Notes under the pieces: model-generated | What the model was told of the DNA's origin: nothing | The model's database searches: none | Seen by the model: only the letters and a program-made list of their open reading frames with translations | In this document: positions 7,546 through 17,903 of the stretch, one piece after another | Layout of the letters: each line of letters opens with the position of its first letter | Numbering within the stretch: the stretch's first letter is position 1 | DNA from: Triparma columacea | Lineage: Eukaryota > Sar > Bolidophyceae > Parmales > Triparmaceae | Direction of reading: 5' to 3' | DNA length: 38,856 bases | NCBI GenBank assembly: GCA_030267965.1 | Contig: BRYA01000197.1 | Span: 42,208-81,063, forward strand | Position numbers and translations under genes: made by a program

Positions 7546-9527
7546 CTAGAATCCATCTCTTAATGAAGCCTCGATGGTCTTGATCATGTCCTCATCCAAG
7601 ATGGTCGCTTGCTTCCCCCCTCTCGCATATTTTATTACCTTGGAAAGGATTGCATCCCAAGACATTTCATTCCTTATCCTCCCCCCGAGGAAGAGAAGCA
7701 CGTTGAAGTCCATGAGCGCCTCCATGAGCTTCTTATTAACAGGGGCGCTCCCTTTCTTTGCAATTGCCTCACCGACGATTTCCTTCAGGTCCGCTTTCGA
7801 CCGTTTTGTGAGCTTTTCGTTCTTCTCCTTACTACTCCATTTCCCGGATCCTTGGATCACCGCCAAATTTACCAAACAGAGAAGGCTATCGACCTCCTTT
7901 GTCTCCTTCCCACCCACCGACACGGGGTCATTGGTCTTGAGAAACCTGGGACCCGACTCCGCATCAGCATCGTTAAATACACCGTCACTGTTCATTTGCA
8001 CTGCCACATCCGACATCTGGAAGGCCTCTGCCTCCCCGTCCTTCGAAACCGAAAGGGTGACAAACTTGGAGCCTGAAGACCTGCCAAACTTTTCCATGTT
8101 GGCAGCCTGCAGCTTGGTCGCAGTCCGGATCTGGGCGGCCTTGATGGGAACGTTGTTGTCATCACTGCGAGGAGCGGTTGAGTTAGATGGTAGGAGTCAA
8201 GAATCAAGGATGATGATGGGTTATTGTCGACAGGTTACTGAAGTCTTGTCATATGATACGCTCTTCCACTTCTCACCTGTTGCCAGTTCTCCCCCCCTCT
8301 CCTCCATCGTGGCTGAATATCCAGCCGACGATTTGCAGGTTGAGCTTCTCGCAAAGGTCAAGTACGTGGAACGGAGGGGAAGAAAGGAGGGCGGAGGAGT
8401 CGTATCCGGAAGAGCTTGGCTTCTGAGGGGGCTGATAGATTGCAGCTACCCGTACCACGTCCTTAACTTTTGGCTTGGTCGGCGTGCTCAGGCTAGTCCT
8501 GTGAGCGGCGGCCACTCCGCCCTCTCTTTCCTTTCCAATCGTCCCCAGCATCCACCCGCAGCGGTGCTGCGAAGCGGCGGCGAGCGAAGCGAGTGGCAGC
8601 GAGCGAAGCGAGTCACAAGATGGATTGTTTATGTTTTCGTGAATGTGGAGTGAGATGAGATGGTTGTTGATCATCGTTTTGATGGATCGAGACACGTCAA
8701 ACCCCAACCCCTCCCGTCGATCCTCGCCCTTCTCCACTTCTTCTCCCCATTCTCACCTTCCCCCCCTTCTGAACCTGCCCCACAAACCAATTCATGCTCT
8801 CACTGCAAAGTTGAACCTTTGCCACACTCCCCACCTTCTGGGCCTCAACATTGTGAATCAATGACGAAATCTTGTCCAGGGCGTCAAAGCTGTTGCTAGA
8901 CTTGGCGAGAGCCCGAGCCCTGGCAATCTTGGATGCACGAGTATAGCTCTTCTTCGAAAGGTCAGGGTAGGGGACAAACTGCGAGCGACGGGGGGGTGGG
9001 GGGATGAGCGACGAGCGAGGCGAATCGCGAAAATGGTTTAGATAATGCGTGACGGGTTGTTGCGGAGCGGCTAATGGATGAATCGCGTATCTGTACTGAG
9101 CCGATGCGAACTGGACCAATTCGCTCCTCACCTGGTTGGGATCACCCCCACCTTCACCAAAGAAAGTCTTGGAATTGGAGCATTCGTCGACCTCCAATTT
9201 AATCTGCCTCTCGACGAGCATCCCGCCCTTCTTTACACATAGCTCCTTCAATGTCTTTCCAGGCTGAAGCTCGGTGAAGGATCCCGATGTCGACAAAGAT
9301 AAAGGGATATTAGAGGCAGAAGAGGCGGAAGAAAGGAGGACCTGGATTTCCTCGACTGTGCTTTTCTCGCCGTTTGGAGGAAGAAGCCGAATGACCTCAC
9401 CATTACCCTTCCTAACACGAATTATGTAATTAGACGAGGAGGAGGGGGAGGTGAAGGAGGAGGAGGGGGTGCAGGAAGATGGAAGGAGGAGGAAGAGGAA
9501 GAGGAGGAATAGATGTGACAGGGACAT
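7546..9527 (-). CDS. NPL4: Npl4-like protein with signal-peptide-like leader (putative plastid-import SELMA Npl4), four exons
   Basis: Npl4 is the Cdc48/p97 cofactor that, with Ufd1, extracts ubiquitinated proteins. Exons on the minus strand: 9527-9132, 8978-8757, 8566-8277, 8164-7546, giving 508 residues. A ubiquitin-like domain starts near residue 34 (NYIIRVRKGNGEV). The catalytically inactive MPN-type core follows from about 207 (HRCGWMLGT, VAAIYQPPQ, VGWIFS) with the plant/alga-type C-terminal part (EAFQMSDVAVQM, KEVDSLL). I see no CxxC zinc fingers where zf-NPL4 should lie. Before the Ubl domain there is MSLSHLFLLFLFLLLPSSC then TPSSSFTSPSSSS, a strong hydrophobic leader plus Ser/Thr stretch. 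No other Met precedes the Ubl domain except one further upstream at 9608. Cytosolic Npl4 begins directly with the Ubl domain, so a secretory or plastid route is inferred. The family call is strong; the compartment is inference. Confidence 0.88.
8567..8756 (-). repeat. Introner-like intron (Npl4 intron 2)
   Basis: A 190-nt intron whose last 50 nt carry two copies of the reverse-complement motif CTCGCTTCGCTC (plus-strand GAGCGAAGCGAG at 8582-8593 and 8601-8612) right before the CAG acceptor. This is the opposite orientation to the copies near the donor in the LPCAT introns. Confidence 0.6.
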
Positions 9528-9725
9528 GGGTAAGGGACGTTGGGGGGAACAGGGGGGGGAGGTGTGGGGGAGGGGAGGAAAGTGAGGTGCCCTAAATTGC
9601 CTTCCCACCCAGCTTCCCGGAATGGGAATCCTGGCAAGTTGCGGAAGCAGTTGTCACATTTCACTCCCCTCCACTCCCCTATCCGCCCCTTCAACCCTTT
9701 GCCGCCCCTTCCCTTTTTCCTCCCG
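9528..9725. promoter_or_regulatory. Short divergent promoter region (Npl4 / ARM-like gene)
   Basis: Fewer than 200 bp separate the two inferred start codons, so both promoters and 5' UTRs must be packed here. The segment is C/G-skewed with G-runs near 9540-9580. No TATA box was recognised. If Npl4 instead starts at the upstream ATG at 9608, the gap shrinks to about 117 bp. Confidence 0.45.
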
Positions 9726-12700
9726 ATGCCTGCACTAAATTCACCCTCGCCAGGTCTAACAGTGTCACCTTCCCCTACAAACCTCCTCCCCTCAACCTTC
9801 CGACCCCACTCTCCTCCACCTCACACCCCTCTTCCTCCTGACTACCCTATTCTTCCTTCCCCCTCTTCAGACTGGAAGACGGACTGTGAGGCATCGGTGT
9901 CTATACTTTGTCGCTTACAGTCCTGCAATCCCCCTGACAAACAGGCAATCATAACTGCCGTCGGGAGGGTTGGATCTCTAGCCCGTCAGAGTGCTACGAA
10001 TGCGTCTCTCATATTTCAACTTGGAGCTTATGAGGCCATTGTGTCCGTGGTTGTTGCTTCTTCTCCTTCAGCTCCTTCTTCCCCTCCCTCCTCGGCCATC
10101 CTCAAAGTTTGCCTCAGGGCTCTCACGCCACTTGTGAAGTTCCTGGAAAGCGTTCTCAGCCCTTCGCCATCGTCTTCTCTTTTGAAGCTCGCTGTTGGGG
10201 CGCTGACTACATACTTACGCGATCACGACCTGGTTCTCGTGATTCTAAAGTTTCTATCAAAGTTTTTGTTGCTCAAGCGGGAGAGGGGGAGTAAGAAGGA
10301 CAAGTCAAAGAGGGAAGAAAGGAGCGCCACAACCGCAGCGAAAACCATGCTAGCTGCGGGTTTGCCTGAAATTATGGCTGTTCACCTCTCCATTTCCGTC
10401 ACTACCCTAGCCAGCACCAATCACTCCCCCCACATCAGACCAAAGGCCCAAACATTTGCAGCCAACAAAGCCCTTAGCACCACGTTCCTGAGCGAACTCT
10501 TGAATCGGACGCTAGGTGAGAATGAAAGCAGCGGCAAGCAGTCACGAAGATGAAGTCCTTGATTTTGACAATCCTAACCCACCACCAACGCACACTGCTC
10601 ATTGCAGGGTCTACATTCACCAACCGCTTCTGCTCGCACGACAATTATGACGGGCTGAAACAAATATTCCTGTGTCATCGGGTAGCCAAAAACTTGCCTC
10701 TCCTGGTATCCTCACTCTCCCTCCTTCTCTCCTCTATTGTAATCTCGCCGTTGGTGCTCACCAAGCTTTCCAAGAACACCAAAATGCTCCATGGCCTCGT
10801 CTCAATTCTTCGACGGAAGGATTACGATAAGTATGCCCCCGTAAAGGACTGGATTGACAAAGCTAGGAGTATCGTGCACAAGAGGTTTCCCGCGAACAAT
10901 GTCATCTTCGTCGTTGAACCCGAACCAGCTCCACCCATAGTAGACACCCCTTCGAGCCCTTACGAGAAGGAGATAAAAATTGCGAGGCGTCTCATGAACG
11001 CCCTCGATTACGACCCCACTGTTGTCCCGACCCCCGCTCCTACCCCTGCCCCGACCCCTGCCCTGAATTCGAAGCAGAAAGCACGCAGGCCAAAGAGCGC
11101 CCCGGCTTCTCGCCGTTCTTCTGCCTCAAAGCTTGCAGTACAGCAGCCCGACCCTACGGCTGAAACGAAGAAGCCTGCCCCTGCCCCTGCCCCAGCTTCT
11201 CCCCTCTCCACTGCCTCTCCGCTGCCCCCCTCGACTCCGAAGACGGAACCCCCAAGGCTCGCCCACTCATCCTCTCTCATCTCAACATTGGCGACCGGTC
11301 TCTTCGCGCAGGTTTCCCCAGCAGATACGGACCTCCACAGGTACTCGCACTCGACCGCACCGAGCGAGATCGCCTCCAAGCTCTCCTCGGCCATAATGAA
11401 GAACGACCCTGACATCCCCGTTGGTACCTTTCTCACGGCCCACCTCCACCCCTCGACCGTCATCAAGTCCTTAGGGGTCGTGCCGAGCCCCTCAAGCGAG
11501 CAGAGGGCTTCCATGCTAGAGGGGAAGGTCATGCAGGTCGCGAGGGCTGCGGAGAGTAGCGTGTCATTCTTGAACAGGATCAAGGTCATGAAGGAGACCG
11601 TCGAGAGAACTGCGAACGAAAAGGCGGCTGAGGACAATTGGGGGGAGGGGGGAATAGGCGGGGAGGAAGATAGCGTTGTGAGAGTCTTGTTTGAGAGAGA
11701 AGGGGGAGAGAAATGGGAGGGAGAGGGGAGGAGGGAACATGAGGTCAAGGTTGTGATTGCGGTCGAGGTGGAAGCTGACGAAAAAGATAAGGAGGGAGTG
11801 GAAGAAGAAGAGGAGGATGAAAAAGATGAAGAGGAAGAGGAAGAAGAAGAAGAGGAAGAAAAAGACGAAGAAGAAGAGAGAGAAGAAGAGGGAAAAGATG
11901 TTATAATGGGGGAGGGAAATGAAGAGGAAAAGGAACAAGAAGATAGCAATATTGGAGGTACAATTTTGTTCGGCGGCGACGAGGTGATGGCGGAAGTTGT
12001 ATCAAAGGATACCATGAAAAGTTCAATTTCCTCTACTTTTGCCGCCAAGAAGGTTTCGGCTGTGAAGGCCAAGCTCGCGAAGAAGAAGAAGAAGCAGCAG
12101 AAGAAAGAAACTGGGAAGGATTTAGGGAAGGCCAAACTCTCCCTCGCTAAAGCCCTTGGAGTGAAGTCAGTCAGGAAGTCCATAAGGGCTTTCAAGCCGA
12201 AGACACCCCAAACTCCCAAACCCGCTGCTCCCGTGATGATGTCTAGCAACTCCAAGATAACCGCTGCAACGAAAGCTGCGCTGCTGTCCTCGTTCAAGCC
12301 TTCCCCCAAGCTCCCTCCTCAGCTCAATCAGACATCCCGGAAGAAGTCAATGAAGGCCGTCGCCTTCTTGACCCCTCAGCCCGGCGATAAGAAGGCCTCG
12401 AAAACAGCTCTCATGCCTAAGCGCCCAATCTCCGCTGACGAGAAGCGGATAAACGGTTACCGCAAAGAGTTAAAGAAGTCGCCCTCAAAGGTAGTCTCGA
12501 GCATCTTCCTCCGTTACGCCGTGGTGGACGAAGAGGATCCCAAAACTGGGGAGGTCAGAAGGAAGTCATTCGTGCCGAGGGGGGAGAGCAAGGACACGCT
12601 CACGAAGGGGAGGGACTTGGGGGCTTCCAAGTTCATCGAGATTGAGAAGACGAAAGAAGAGCTGGCTAGGGAGATACACGAGAGGCTGGAAAATGAGGCA

Positions 12701-13684
12701 AAGAAGGAGAGGAGAAAGGAGACATTGAAGAAAGCGAAGATAGCGAATATGATGGGGTCGCTCGGGATAAAGAAGGGGCTAGGGGAGGAGAAGGATGCTG
12801 GAACGGCTGCTATTTCGGGCGTCGCATATGTGTCTGCGGCGGCTGTGCCCTCTCCGACCCCTGCGGCCTCAAAGGTGGGCCCCAAGGTCCCTACAGGTGG
12901 GGGAAGTAAGGCGAAGAATAACCCCTTCCTCGTGGGGATTAAAAAGAACACGAAATCAAATGCGGTCAAGTCGGCCTTGATGGCGAGGTCCTTCCAGCCT
13001 CGAGGAAGGTCAAGGGGGCGGGCGAGCGGTAGGCTTAGCACTTATAAGAAGAGGGAGGGAGTGCTCAAACTGGACCCCTCGATCAAATATAAAGGGCAGC
13101 GCTACGAGCTTGACAACCCACTGGCGAGTGTTGAGGCGGGGATGGATTTTGTGAGTGGGGTGGCAGAGGGGATTGAGAAGAGGTTCAAGATGTTGAAGGA
13201 GATGGAAAGTGAGGCGAAGAAGAGGATAATGGAGAAGAGGCGGAGGAATGTGGAGGAAAAGAGAGTGGAGGAAGAGAGGAGGAGGGGGGGGGGGGGGCTG
13301 AAGAGGGTTGAGGACATAAAGGTGGTTGAGAAAGTCAAGGGGGGTGATAAGGCAAAAGAGGATTTGAAGGTAGAGGTGGAGAATGTAAAGAAATTGGAGA
13401 AGGTCGAAGAGGGGGTTGGTAAGGAGGCAGAGGTAACTCACGAAGTCCTCACCGCTACCCAGAGCATGAAGGACCTCCTCGCTTTCACGTCATCCCGTAT
13501 GGCATCCATGGGTTTCTCCCCTGGTGCGGCTTCATCGCCGTCCTTGACCCGAAAAAAGAGTGAGAAAAAGATGATGAAGAAGAAGGTGGGGACTGTACTG
13601 TCAATTAAACCAAAGGGTGGAGGACCGGTGTGGGGGAAAAAATCGAGGGCCTTCCCGCCACCAGCTAACCAAGCTACGGGGTAA
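9726..13684 (+). CDS. Large protein with armadillo-like N-terminus and disordered charged C-terminus, two exons
   Basis: Exons 9726-10515 and 10608-13684 join in phase 1 (donor GTGAGA, acceptor TTGCAG) to give 1288 residues. I chose the ATG at 9726 because upstream codons in the same frame are low-complexity Gly/Pro. Residues about 50-360 are helical and alanine/leucine-rich with an armadillo-like phrase (LIFQLGAYEAIVSVVV), suggesting an alpha-solenoid. After that come Pro/Ala-Thr repeats (PTPAPTPAPTPA), an acidic Glu tract of about 60 residues (DNA 11780-11960), then Lys-rich segments with KKKKKQQKK and coiled-coil-like stretches near 13140-13430. The mix of solenoid, acidic and basic low-complexity regions suggests a scaffold or cytoskeletal/nuclear protein. 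I do not recognise the family and assign no function. Confidence 0.8.
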
Positions 13685-13857
13685 AAGGGGTTTTTTGTTG
13701 TTGTTGTGAAGTGTGCCTTTCTTTTTTATCTACATTTGCAGTTTGCATACCTAAATAGTGCCAAAGAGGGAGAACATAAAACACATCCCGATTCCGCATC
13801 TCCCCCCATCCTACTTGTCTGTCTGTCGTCATCTCGGTCCCAGTCTCGTTTGTGTTT

Positions 13858-14400
13858 TTATAACGCTACATCAACCTCGTCCTTCTTCATCAATCCCCCT
13901 TCCTCTGCTGCTTCCGCCACCGGCGCACCGCATCCTTCTTCGCTGCACAGGCCCGCTACCCCCATCGCCGGCCCCCTGTCCGGGAACGCGTACCTGTAAG
14001 CCACGTACCCCAGGCCGTGGCCGAATAGGAGGCTGATGAGGATGAAAATGTTGAAGGACATGGCGAGGAGCATGAGAATGTAGTGGCCGAACATGGTGGC
14101 GCCCTCACAGAAGCCACCGATCAGGGTCGGGAGGAGGGCGGAGTGCTTGGCGGACGCCCGGCGACGGAGGATGGCAGAGACAAAGTGCACTCCCGCGGCG
14201 AAGGCTATGGTTGTGAACGTAGCACCGACCATGGCACCCTGGGATTGAACGCACCAGCCGGAGGAAAGGAAGTAGAAGTCGCCGGAGGTGGAGGAGTATA
14301 TGTAGGACTTCATGGTATCGCAGACGTTAGACATAGCCATGTTGCCCATGGATGGGGGACTTCCACCCATATCGCCCATTGTCATTCTCATTGAATCCAT
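13858..14400 (-). CDS. Ctr-type copper transporter
   Basis: A single-exon 180-residue protein of the Ctr/SLC31 family, which forms trimers that pass Cu(I) through a pore across the plasma or vacuolar membrane. The N terminus is Met-rich (MDSMRMTMGDM, then MGNMAM), as expected for copper capture. Three membrane helices follow (about 53-76, 103-117, 118-136). Helix 2 carries the essential MxxxM (MLLAM, residues 110-114) and helix 3 the GxxxG-like packing motif (GHGLGY). A C-terminal CSEEGC stretch could bind metal. It is convergent with the upstream armadillo-like gene (stops about 170 bp apart). Length and motifs are complete. Confidence 0.95.
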   Translation of the reverse strand: MDSMRMTMGDMGGSPPSMGNMAMSNVCDTMKSYIYSSTSGDFYFLSSGWCVQSQGAMVGATFTTIAFAAGVHFVSAILRRRASAKHSALLPTLIGGFCEGATMFGHYILMLLAMSFNIFILISLLFGHGLGYVAYRYAFPDRGPAMGVAGLCSEEGCGAPVAEAAEEGGLMKKDEVDVAL

Positions 14401-14977
14401 AAACTAAAGGGGGGGTAGTAGAGAAAGGGAGGGAGAGGGGGGGATTAGGGGGGGATTGGGGGGGGATTGGGGGGGGATTGGGGGTTAGAGATTGGAGAAA
14501 GAGGTGTCAACAGTTGGTGCGGGTAACAAACGTCTGATAGTGTATGGACAAGAAGTATGCTGATTGATTTGGATATAAGTGCGATGAGAGATATTTCTGT
14601 GAAACAATTTAACTCCATCAACGATCTGGTTGCTGATAAAAGAGACAGTAATGAAGCTTTGTGGATATATCTCGACAGTAAGTTGAGTTGTGTGGCGAGA
14701 GTATAAGTCGTTTTGGTCAAACTGATAGCTTCAACAGCCAGCTCATCCGACAGAACCCCTATTTTTGGATATATTATCCTGTTTGAAACCGTTCTGTCGA
14801 CGTGCTTGATAATTCGGTTTCTGAGTTACAATATCTGAGTACTTACACGAAAAAAGTTGAAAACTGTGCGGTAGTGAGTTATTAAGGCCAAAAGTGCAGT
14901 TTCAGCTTTTTCCACACATCCTCTGTCACACACACACTTTCCTTGGATCCGGAATTGCCACTTGGCCTGGGGGCTCG
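14401..14977. other. Intergenic region with G-rich tandem repeat
   Basis: Upstream of the Ctr gene, 14437-14486 consists of repeated GGGGGGATTG/A units of about 11-12 bp, with G-quadruplex potential. Bases 14500-14970 are mixed-composition with no coding signal; an ORF-like stretch on the minus strand lacks any recognisable domain. Confidence 0.5.
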
Positions 14978-15141
14978 CTAGCCTATGCTCCTATAGCCAA
15001 TGGCTAACATTTTGGCTATAACTTCGCTAAAAAAGTTTAATCCGCAAATGCGGAGATCTGATTGGTCCAACGGGTGCCTATTTGCCTGCTATAAAATTGG
15101 CTATTTCTCTGAAAAATTTTGACTATAGGAGCATGGGCTAG
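14978..15141. mobile_element. MITE-like element with 23-bp TIRs and 6-bp target duplication
   Basis: The left end CTAGCCTATGCTCCTATAGCC and the right end, reverse-complemented CTAGCCCATGCTCCTATAGTC, form terminal inverted repeats of about 23 bp with two mismatches. The 164-bp element is flanked by the perfect direct repeat GGCTCG (14972-14977 and 15142-15147), a target-site duplication. The interior has several copies of TTGGCTAT/ATAGCCAA and no ORF. This is the structure of a non-autonomous DNA transposon (MITE). The superfamily cannot be assigned from one copy. Confidence 0.82.
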
Positions 15142-15197
15142 GGCTCGCTCACTTCCCAACTATTTCCAGTTTTAAAAGTACATGGTAAATTTAACAC

Positions 15198-17543
15198 TCA
15201 TCGATCCTCCTCTTCTTCTCCACCCCCATCCCCACCTGCCGTCTGCGTTGCAAATATGTCCCCCAAGGAGCTTCGTCGCCTCTGTTCTATTATCTTTTCC
15301 ACGTTATTCGTCCGGAGCCTCACCAGGATCTTTGGGTCCGTCACGAAATCGTCAGGTATGATGGATCGCCGCTGATCGTTGAACCACTCTGGAGGTTCTT
15401 CCAACCACAATGGCAGCCTCTCCTTGATCCACGCCTTAACCTCTGCGCCAATCTTGTGCTCCCACCTGTGCCTATTACCCTCGAAAATCCTAAATCTCTC
15501 TTCGTCTTCTTCGTTCTTGGTGAATACCTCTTGAGCGCTTTCATTACCTGTCTTCGTGCTGATGAAGGTATGCAGGTACTCTCTCTTCACCGACACTAGT
15601 AGAGTCACGTAAGACGCCACCACCCCAGCACATGCGACCATCATGATTGTGACCACGGTGCTCTCCTCCAATCCGCTCTCTTCTCCTCCAACAATCTGAT
15701 TATCCTCGCTCAACTCAACGTCCTCGAGGAACGTTGAGTTGAGGAACGTTGAGTTGGGCGAGGATATGACATCGTCGACTACCTTCTCATACTGCAGCGC
15801 TGCAACAACACCCATGACTACTGTCAAACCTAAACTGAAAGTGAAATACGCACCGCCAACCTCGTTAGGATGTCGAAATTGGACAACAGCGGTCCAGTCG
15901 ACAATGACCTTGACTATCCAACGAGCAAGCCACGAAATGAACAATCCCAAGCCACCGTATATGGGCATCCAATACCAAAGATCTCGCCTCAGCCCTTTGA
16001 TCGCCAAGTAAATCAGAAGCTCTCCACCTAGCAGCGTAGCCACCTCTGGAATCCCGCCCTTGATGTAGAAAAGAACACAGGCAAAGCTGCGCGTAAGCAG
16101 GTTGAAAGCCGAAAGGAAGTACAGCGAAGCGAAAACCTTCACCTTACCCTTCACATTGCTCGGAATATACCCGTAAAATGATCGCTTAAGCTTCCGATTC
16201 TCCTTATTCAAATCCCAATCCCATGACGTGATTGCCGACGTGAAAGCGGCCGTCAAGATGCAGAACGCAAATGAGAAAAGCGCGCTCCTAGTAGGCTTAG
16301 ACTCTGACATCAATAGCGCAGACAGTTGGATCAGCGTCCCAGGGATAGCCTCTGCCACCAATTCAGCACTCTTATTAAACGTCAACTCATTCTGTGCATC
16401 AACCACCTGCCCCTCCTCCTGTGCTACCCCACTTGCAACGCGCCATGCGTCAACCCCTGGCTTCACAAGAGACCAGACATAAAATTGCTCCTTCAACTGT
16501 CTCTGCCAAGGCGTCCCTCTATTCTGAGCGAATGCACCAAGAGCTTGTAAGGTGAGGTTGGTCAAGAGACTCCCAAGGGACGCCCATGCATACCCCTGCA
16601 AGCTCCTTGTCTGAAAGTACTCCACGATCATTATAATGTCCGTAATCAAATCTCCTATACTCAACAACGCTGCGAAGAAAAGCTTAGCCTTTGCTAGCTT
16701 CTGCTTATCCGCAAGCCTATCTTTCAAGAACTTGACGTGCATTTTATTGAAGTTCTCTGTGACCTCGCTCAGCTCCCTCATACAAGGATAACACTCCAGG
16801 GACTTGTCAGCAGCGTCCTCCTCCGACAGTTCCTGACTCAGGAAGTATAGCATCCCTTCAGCAAGTACCTTCACGTCGCCCGTCGTCAGATCGCTCAAGT
16901 CAGTGTCACAAACTGGCTGCCTAGCAGGGATGCTCCTGGTGTTCATGAGCTCAAACAAGTATCCAGATACGACTTCGCCGCTATTTTTCAGTTTTACCTT
17001 CGTGATACCGGTGCGTCGTGGGACCTTCATCACTACATCAGCCCCATCACTGGCTGTGTCCTTCACGAGAATAGTCCCGTCGCCCTCGTCGTGTGAGCCC
17101 TTACCAGGAACGGGTTTTGGCTTCATTTTTTGTTTCAAGAGACAGAAGTTCATCCCATTAAATTGCGGCATGATCTCGCTCAGCTCCCGCATGCACGGAT
17201 AAGACTCGAGGAATTTTTCAATAGCATCCTCCTTACTACCTTCTTGTCTGTGGAAATATTGCATCCCTCCAACAAGTGTCTTCACATCAGCCCTTGTCAA
17301 ATCACTCAAGTCAACACTGCAAACGGGCTTCTCACGAGGGACGGACGTCTCTTCGGTTAGCTCTTGGACATAGAAGCCGATAACTTGGAGAACATCCTTA
17401 GAGACAAAATCCCTCTTGGGTGACAATGATGTTGACGGCTTGTTTTCACCCTCCTCTTCATTAGCGGAGATCGTTTGTTTCGTCTGAGGCAGCTTGTGTA
17501 CTGCAGTGGCATCGGAGGGGTCAGACTGGGGAACGATTTTCAT
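15198..17543 (-). CDS. Multi-membrane protein with duplicated N-terminal domain (faintly XK-related-like)
   Basis: A single-exon 781-residue protein. The cytosolic N-terminal part contains two copies of a roughly 95-residue unit (about 48-140 and 190-285). Each has a PVCxxDLSDLT motif, a GMxYF motif and YPCMRELSE. Six to eight membrane helices follow from about residue 295 to 650. Phrases such as GDLITDIIMIVEYFQ and EAIPGTLIQLSALL resemble XK-related scramblase family helices, and RHPNEVGGAYFTF looks like a signature of a stramenopile family, but the match is weak. The C terminus is charged and probably cytosolic. A 17-bp tandem duplication near 15723-15755 encodes the NSTFLNSTFLED stretch. 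It is divergent to VWA8. Function unknown. Confidence 0.8.
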   Translation of the reverse strand: MKIVPQSDPSDATAVHKLPQTKQTISANEEEGENKPSTSLSPKRDFVSKDVLQVIGFYVQELTEETSVPREKPVCSVDLSDLTRADVKTLVGGMQYFHRQEGSKEDAIEKFLESYPCMRELSEIMPQFNGMNFCLLKQKMKPKPVPGKGSHDEGDGTILVKDTASDGADVVMKVPRRTGITKVKLKNSGEVVSGYLFELMNTRSIPARQPVCDTDLSDLTTGDVKVLAEGMLYFLSQELSEEDAADKSLECYPCMRELSEVTENFNKMHVKFLKDRLADKQKLAKAKLFFAALLSIGDLITDIIMIVEYFQTRSLQGYAWASLGSLLTNLTLQALGAFAQNRGTPWQRQLKEQFYVWSLVKPGVDAWRVASGVAQEEGQVVDAQNELTFNKSAELVAEAIPGTLIQLSALLMSESKPTRSALFSFAFCILTAAFTSAITSWDWDLNKENRKLKRSFYGYIPSNVKGKVKVFASLYFLSAFNLLTRSFACVLFYIKGGIPEVATLLGGELLIYLAIKGLRRDLWYWMPIYGGLGLFISWLARWIVKVIVDWTAVVQFRHPNEVGGAYFTFSLGLTVVMGVVAALQYEKVVDDVISSPNSTFLNSTFLEDVELSEDNQIVGGEESGLEESTVVTIMMVACAGVVASYVTLLVSVKREYLHTFISTKTGNESAQEVFTKNEEDEERFRIFEGNRHRWEHKIGAEVKAWIKERLPLWLEEPPEWFNDQRRSIIPDDFVTDPKILVRLRTNNVEKIIEQRRRSSLGDIFATQTAGGDGGGEEEEDR

Positions 17544-17903
17544 CTGCTTTTCGTTTTTCGTCCCTAAATAACAAACAGAAGTTTTACCTTCCCCCTGCAG
17601 GTGTGTTTCGTCTGCTCATCTGCCCTTGCTGAAGCGAGTCCGGAGTGCAACAATTTTTGGACTCTCAATTTTCCCTATCAAACGACTTGAAGCTAATTAA
17701 ATACCCTCGCTTTCGTCATTGAATCAACGTTCCTCTCCCTTTCATCGGTAATTTAACTGCAAAGTGTGGTGCATTCAATATTAGGCATTTTTCTCCCCGA
17801 CGACTTCCCAAAACTTGGTGGCCCACCCCCTCTCTCTCCACCCTCAACGCATCTTTCTATAGTAGAGTCGCTTCTCTATAGTCGCTCCGAATAACCCTAC
17901 CAT
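17544..17903. promoter_or_regulatory. Divergent intergenic region (multi-TM protein / VWA8)
   Basis: About 360 bp between two starts on opposite strands. A short direct repeat, TCTATAGTAGAGTCGCT and TCTATAGTCGCT, lies near 17856-17887, within 50 bp of the VWA8 start, and might be promoter-related. Nothing else was recognised. Confidence 0.4.

Noticed and set aside
7574..8653. 359-residue plus-strand ORF
   Set aside because: It runs antisense across Npl4 exons 3-4 and two introns; the minus strand has clear Npl4 homology and consistent splice sites.
11008..12309. 433-residue minus-strand ORF, Ser/Phe-rich
   Set aside because: It is the antisense shadow of the Glu/Lys-rich part of the armadillo-like gene; no domain and biased composition explained by the sense strand.
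14437..14486. G-rich tandem repeat as a telomere or CRISPR-like array
   Set aside because: Units of GGGGGGATTG/A are short, irregular and lack spacers; they do not match TTAGGG-type telomeres. Treated as a simple repeat.
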